From: an uncultured Actinomycetes bacterium
GTDB lineage: Bacteria; Actinomycetota; Actinomycetes; Nanopelagicales; Nanopelagicaceae
Direction of reading: 5' to 3'
NCBI GenBank assembly: GCA_903916775.1
Contig: CAIWXY010000192.1
Coordinates: 1 to 7,336 of the forward strand
Length of the DNA stretch: 7,336 nt
Position numbers and translations under genes: made by a program
Part shown: in pieces, positions 5,397 through 7,336 of the stretch
Numbering within the stretch: position 1 is the first letter of the stretch
Layout: each line of letters begins with the position of its first letter
Notes under the pieces: generated by a model
Databases searched by the model: none
Told to the model about the DNA's origin: nothing
Seen by the model: only the letters and a program-made list of their open reading frames with translations

Positions 5397-5743
5397 ATGA
5401 AATTCCCGGCTCCACTAGCTAATAAAGTTCCGGCTATTACGACTGGGTTCTGGGTGACCAAGATTTTGACGACAGCCATGGGCGAAGATGCTTCGGATTT
5501 CTTGGTACATGGACTCGGCAACTCGCCTGCTGTGCTCACCGGACTCGCAGTTTTTTGCATCTCGCTTTACCTTCAATTTAACTCCTCACCCGTCCATTCG
5601 GCGCTTCTTTTGCAGATTGGTTTGGTGCGCCTAAGCAGATTGGTGGCCATGGCTGGGGCTATGGTTCACCAGCACTTGTTCTTACCGTGATGATCGTCAT
5701 TATGGTCTGGTTTAGCAAAAGTAAGGATTCTGCAGATGCCTAG
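5397..5743 (+). pseudogene. COG4705-like membrane protein gene, internally deleted and frame-shifted
   Basis: Two pieces of one membrane-protein family lie in different frames. The first frame starts at ATG 5397 and reads MKFPAPLANKVPAITTGFW, then KILTTAMGEDASDFL, up to ISLYLQF near 5580; this is like the first repeat of COG4705 proteins. It then runs into unrelated sequence and stops at 5688-5690 (97 residues). The -1 frame, open from 5582 to TAG 5741-5743, reads LLTRPFGASFADWFGAPKQ and then a Gly-rich stretch and ALVLTVMIVIMVWF, which is like the last repeat and C-terminus. Intact relatives are about 250 residues; here about 115 family-like residues remain, so roughly the middle half is missing. 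A frame-changing internal deletion explains both facts. The -1 frame has a TAA at 5579-5581, so ribosomal slippage earlier cannot join the parts. A short two-helix product from the first frame is possible but unlikely to act. An assembly error is the main alternative. Confidence 0.8.
5723..5727 (+). promoter_or_regulatory. Shine-Dalgarno site of phnB-like gene
   Basis: AAGGA lies 8 nt before the ATG at 5736, inside the 3' end of the COG4705 remnant. It is the clearest ribosome binding site in the window and there is no -10 at the leaderless spacing, so this gene is translated from a longer mRNA begun upstream. Confidence 0.7.
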
Positions 5744-6176
5744 ATCCCAAAAAATCAAGCCATTTCTCTGGTTCGATAACAACCTTGAAGAAGCGATCGC
5801 ATTCTACAAAACGGTATTTCCTGAAGTAGGGGTTCACTCGATCAATCCGATGATGGGTGAATTTTCAATCTTCGGACAAGAATTTCTTGCGCTCAACGGT
5901 GGACCGCAATTCCCTTTTACTGAAGCAGTATCTTTCTTCATTACGTGTGCTGATCAGAAAGAGATCGATTATTACTGGAACGCCCTCACCGAAGGTGGGT
6001 CAGAGGGCCGTTGTGGCTGGCTCAAGGATAAATTTGGGCTCTCATGGCAGGTTGTTCCGGCCGAGCTAGGAGCTCATATCGGTAATCCTGATCCAGAAAA
6101 GTCGGCGTATGCAATGAACGCCATGATGCAGATGAATAAGTTTGTTATTGCAGATCTCTACTCAGTAACAGATTGA
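5736..6176 (+). CDS. PhnB-like VOC-family protein
   Basis: A 146-residue member of the PhnB/3-demethylubiquinone-9 3-methyltransferase-like branch of the vicinal-oxygen-chelate (glyoxalase/bleomycin-resistance) superfamily. Family marks: IKPFLWFDNNLEEAIAFYKTVFPE at 7-30, GQEFLALNGGP at 47-57, AVSFFITC at 64-71, CGWLKDKFGLSWQVVP at 93-108, and the closing block NPDPEKSAYAMNAMMQM at 117-133. Most relatives are nearer 155-165 residues; the loop between FPE and the GEFSIFGQEF strand (about 31-42) is shorter here. The biochemical role of this branch is unknown and the methyltransferase name in databases is not well founded. Its start overlaps the last 8 bases of the preceding pseudogene and has a good AAGGA site, so it was probably translated in coupling with the intact upstream gene. 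It converges on the permease gene with a single base between stops. Confidence 0.9.
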   Translation: MPRSQKIKPFLWFDNNLEEAIAFYKTVFPEVGVHSINPMMGEFSIFGQEFLALNGGPQFPFTEAVSFFITCADQKEIDYYWNALTEGGSEGRCGWLKDKFGLSWQVVPAELGAHIGNPDPEKSAYAMNAMMQMNKFVIADLYSVTD

Positions 6177-6177
6177 T

Positions 6178-7335
6178 TTAGAGGCGATCTGTCTTTAACG
6201 AGTAAAAGTCCACGGCATAAGTAATGATGGCAGTCAGTGCAATGAGTAACGCGCTGGCTGCCATTGCCATTCCGAAGTTAAGGGAGCCTGGACGTGAGAT
6301 TAGTCGATAGAGCAGAGTAGGTAGGGTTGCTTGGTCGCCGTAGGCAAGGAAATTAGCCGCGCCAAACTCGCCAATCGAGATGACCACCGCATAACCCAGA
6401 GCTACAAGGATGGACCGCATCAGAATTGGGCGTTCGATGTACCACCAGTATTGGATGCGATCTGCGCCCTCTGTGGTTGCTAGATTCTCAATATCTTCGC
6501 TGATGGCACGCTGGCTTGGCATAACAATCTGAACAACGAGTGGAATCAAGAGAATGGATTGTGCAATCGGAGTGACTAGCCAACTCTGACGAAAGGGAAA
6601 TATTCCAGAGGTGAAAGTAACCAAATACCCTAACCCCAGGGCCACGGTAGAGATGCCGATGGGTATGCGATACAACGTGAGCAGTAGCAGAGATCGTTTG
6701 GCACTCGCAAGATAGAGCCCGATTCCCATCGCAATACACGTGCTTATAGCTGCATTCCGCAGACTGTTAAGAGTGGCTTCCCCGAGCGAAATGCTCAAAG
6801 TATTGCGCGCCCCCAAACTATTTAAGTGCAGGAAATTGCCAAGACCAATGCCCGTGGAGGTCGCAAAGGCGTGCTTCACAATATCTGCAATCGGCCCAAG
6901 AACTACCAAGCCGGCGATCACCAAAGAGAACAGAATGACTGGCAACTCCCTTCGCGTACCACGAAGTCGCGATCGGCTATTGGCCAGGCCAACAGCGAAG
7001 GAAGTCTTCTGACTCATAAAGATCAAAACCGTAAGAGTGAGCAGTGATTGCAGAGCCACATAGCTTGCAGCTTTTGGCAGATTAAGAATTTGAGTTGCCG
7101 AAGAATAGATCTCGGTTTCAAGTGAATGTAGCTGCCCACCGCCAATAATAAGAACGAGTCCGAAATTAGCTGTGCAATACAAGAAGATGAGAAGTGCGGC
7201 AGATTTGTATGCATTGCTCAACGCAAAAATTGTGATCGAGAAGAAAGTTTGTAACTTACCCGCGCCATCGAGTCTTGCGGCTTCCTCAATGCCTGGATCC
7301 AAGCCGATCCAAGCAGTACCAATTATTCGAGAGGC
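6178..7335 (-). CDS. ABC transporter permease, two-domain iron/thiamine type (partial, 5' end beyond right edge)
   Basis: The frame is open from the right edge to TAA at 6178-6180, giving 385 codons; the start lies outside. The TTG at 7300-7302 is an internal Leu, since the 11 codons before it (ASRIIGTAWIG) continue the membrane-protein sequence. It is a fused permease with two binding-protein-dependent transport domains, as in FbpB/AfuB (ferric iron) and ThiP (thiamine). The first domain shows the EAA loop near the window edge: IEEAARLDGAG. A loop rich in Arg separates it from the second domain, whose EAA loop is weak (IENLATTEGAD), while SIGEFGAANFLA and the TLPTLLYRLISRPG block are typical of this subfamily. 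About five to six helices per domain fit. It would form the membrane channel for an ATPase and a substrate-binding protein encoded outside the window. Substrate, iron or thiamine, is not decided. Confidence 0.88.
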   Translation of the reverse strand, partial: ASRIIGTAWIGLDPGIEEAARLDGAGKLQTFFSITIFALSNAYKSAALLIFLYCTANFGLVLIIGGGQLHSLETEIYSSATQILNLPKAASYVALQSLLTLTVLIFMSQKTSFAVGLANSRSRLRGTRRELPVILFSLVIAGLVVLGPIADIVKHAFATSTGIGLGNFLHLNSLGARNTLSISLGEATLNSLRNAAISTCIAMGIGLYLASAKRSLLLLTLYRIPIGISTVALGLGYLVTFTSGIFPFRQSWLVTPIAQSILLIPLVVQIVMPSQRAISEDIENLATTEGADRIQYWWYIERPILMRSILVALGYAVVISIGEFGAANFLAYGDQATLPTLLYRLISRPGSLNFGMAMAASALLIALTAIITYAVDFYSLKTDRL

Positions 7336-7336
7336 A

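Noticed and set aside
5551..5581. Programmed -1 frameshift at the T6 run joining the two COG4705 pieces
   Set aside because: The -1 frame meets TAA at 5579-5581 before the C-terminal piece, and the heptamer is not a canonical slippery site in the zero frame. A shift also could not restore the missing middle.
7300..7302. TTG as start of the ABC permease
   Set aside because: The frame stays open to the right edge and the upstream codons (ASRIIGTAWIG) continue a normal permease sequence leading into the EAA loop, so the TTG encodes an internal Leu.
1..7336. CRISPR arrays, tRNA or rRNA genes, insertion sequences, attachment sites
   Set aside because: No regularly spaced repeats, no cloverleaf-like or rRNA-like stretches, no transposase or integrase frames, and almost no non-coding space to hold them.

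Overview
The window looks like a piece of a compact, streamlined actinobacterial chromosome with G+C close to one half by eye. The best guess is a freshwater planktonic lineage of the Nanopelagicales (acI) or Luna type. The grounds are the two-subunit, actinobacterial-style lycopene cyclase (CrtYc/CrtYd), very short intergenic gaps (1 to about 55 bp), mostly leaderless promoters, and small secreted Ala/Ser/Thr-rich proteins. The lineage is an inference; there is no rRNA or other marker here.

Layout, left to right. (1) 1-638, minus: 5' part of a secreted alpha/beta-hydrolase esterase that runs off the left edge. (2) 691-1146, plus: small secreted Ala-rich protein of unknown function, divergent from the esterase across 52 bp. 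(3) 1161-2084, minus: trhO, tRNA U34 hydroxylase of the rhodanese family. (4) 2101-2409 and 2406-2759, minus: crtYd and crtYc, overlapping by 4 bp. (5) 2808-3617, plus: DUF1295 membrane protein of the steroid 5-alpha-reductase superfamily, divergent from crtYc across 48 bp. (6) 3663-4433, plus: LigB-type extradiol dioxygenase (DODA/YgiD family) behind a palindromic operator candidate. (7) 4487-5386, plus: EamA/DMT transporter. (8) 5397-5743, plus: broken remnant of a COG4705-type membrane protein whose middle is missing and whose two ends lie in different frames. (9) 5736-6176, plus: PhnB-like VOC protein. (10) 6178-7335, minus: 3' part of a two-domain iron/thiamine-type ABC permease that runs off the right edge.

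The genes are mostly independent housekeeping or accessory functions rather than one pathway. The only clear functional unit is crtYc-crtYd, which makes cyclic carotenoids from lycopene; in related freshwater actinobacteria beta-carotene feeds retinal production for rhodopsins, but no rhodopsin or blh gene is visible here. EamA, the COG4705 remnant and phnB are probably one transcript.

The most striking regularity is regulatory. Seven start codons on both strands are each preceded, at exactly 6 nt, by a -10-like hexamer, five of them with the extended TGn element. This places transcription starts at or next to the start codon (leaderless mRNAs). The other notable points are the deletion-derived COG4705 pseudogene and the dyad over the dioxygenase promoter. 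I see no mobile element, CRISPR array, tRNA, rRNA or convincing new defence or biosynthetic system.
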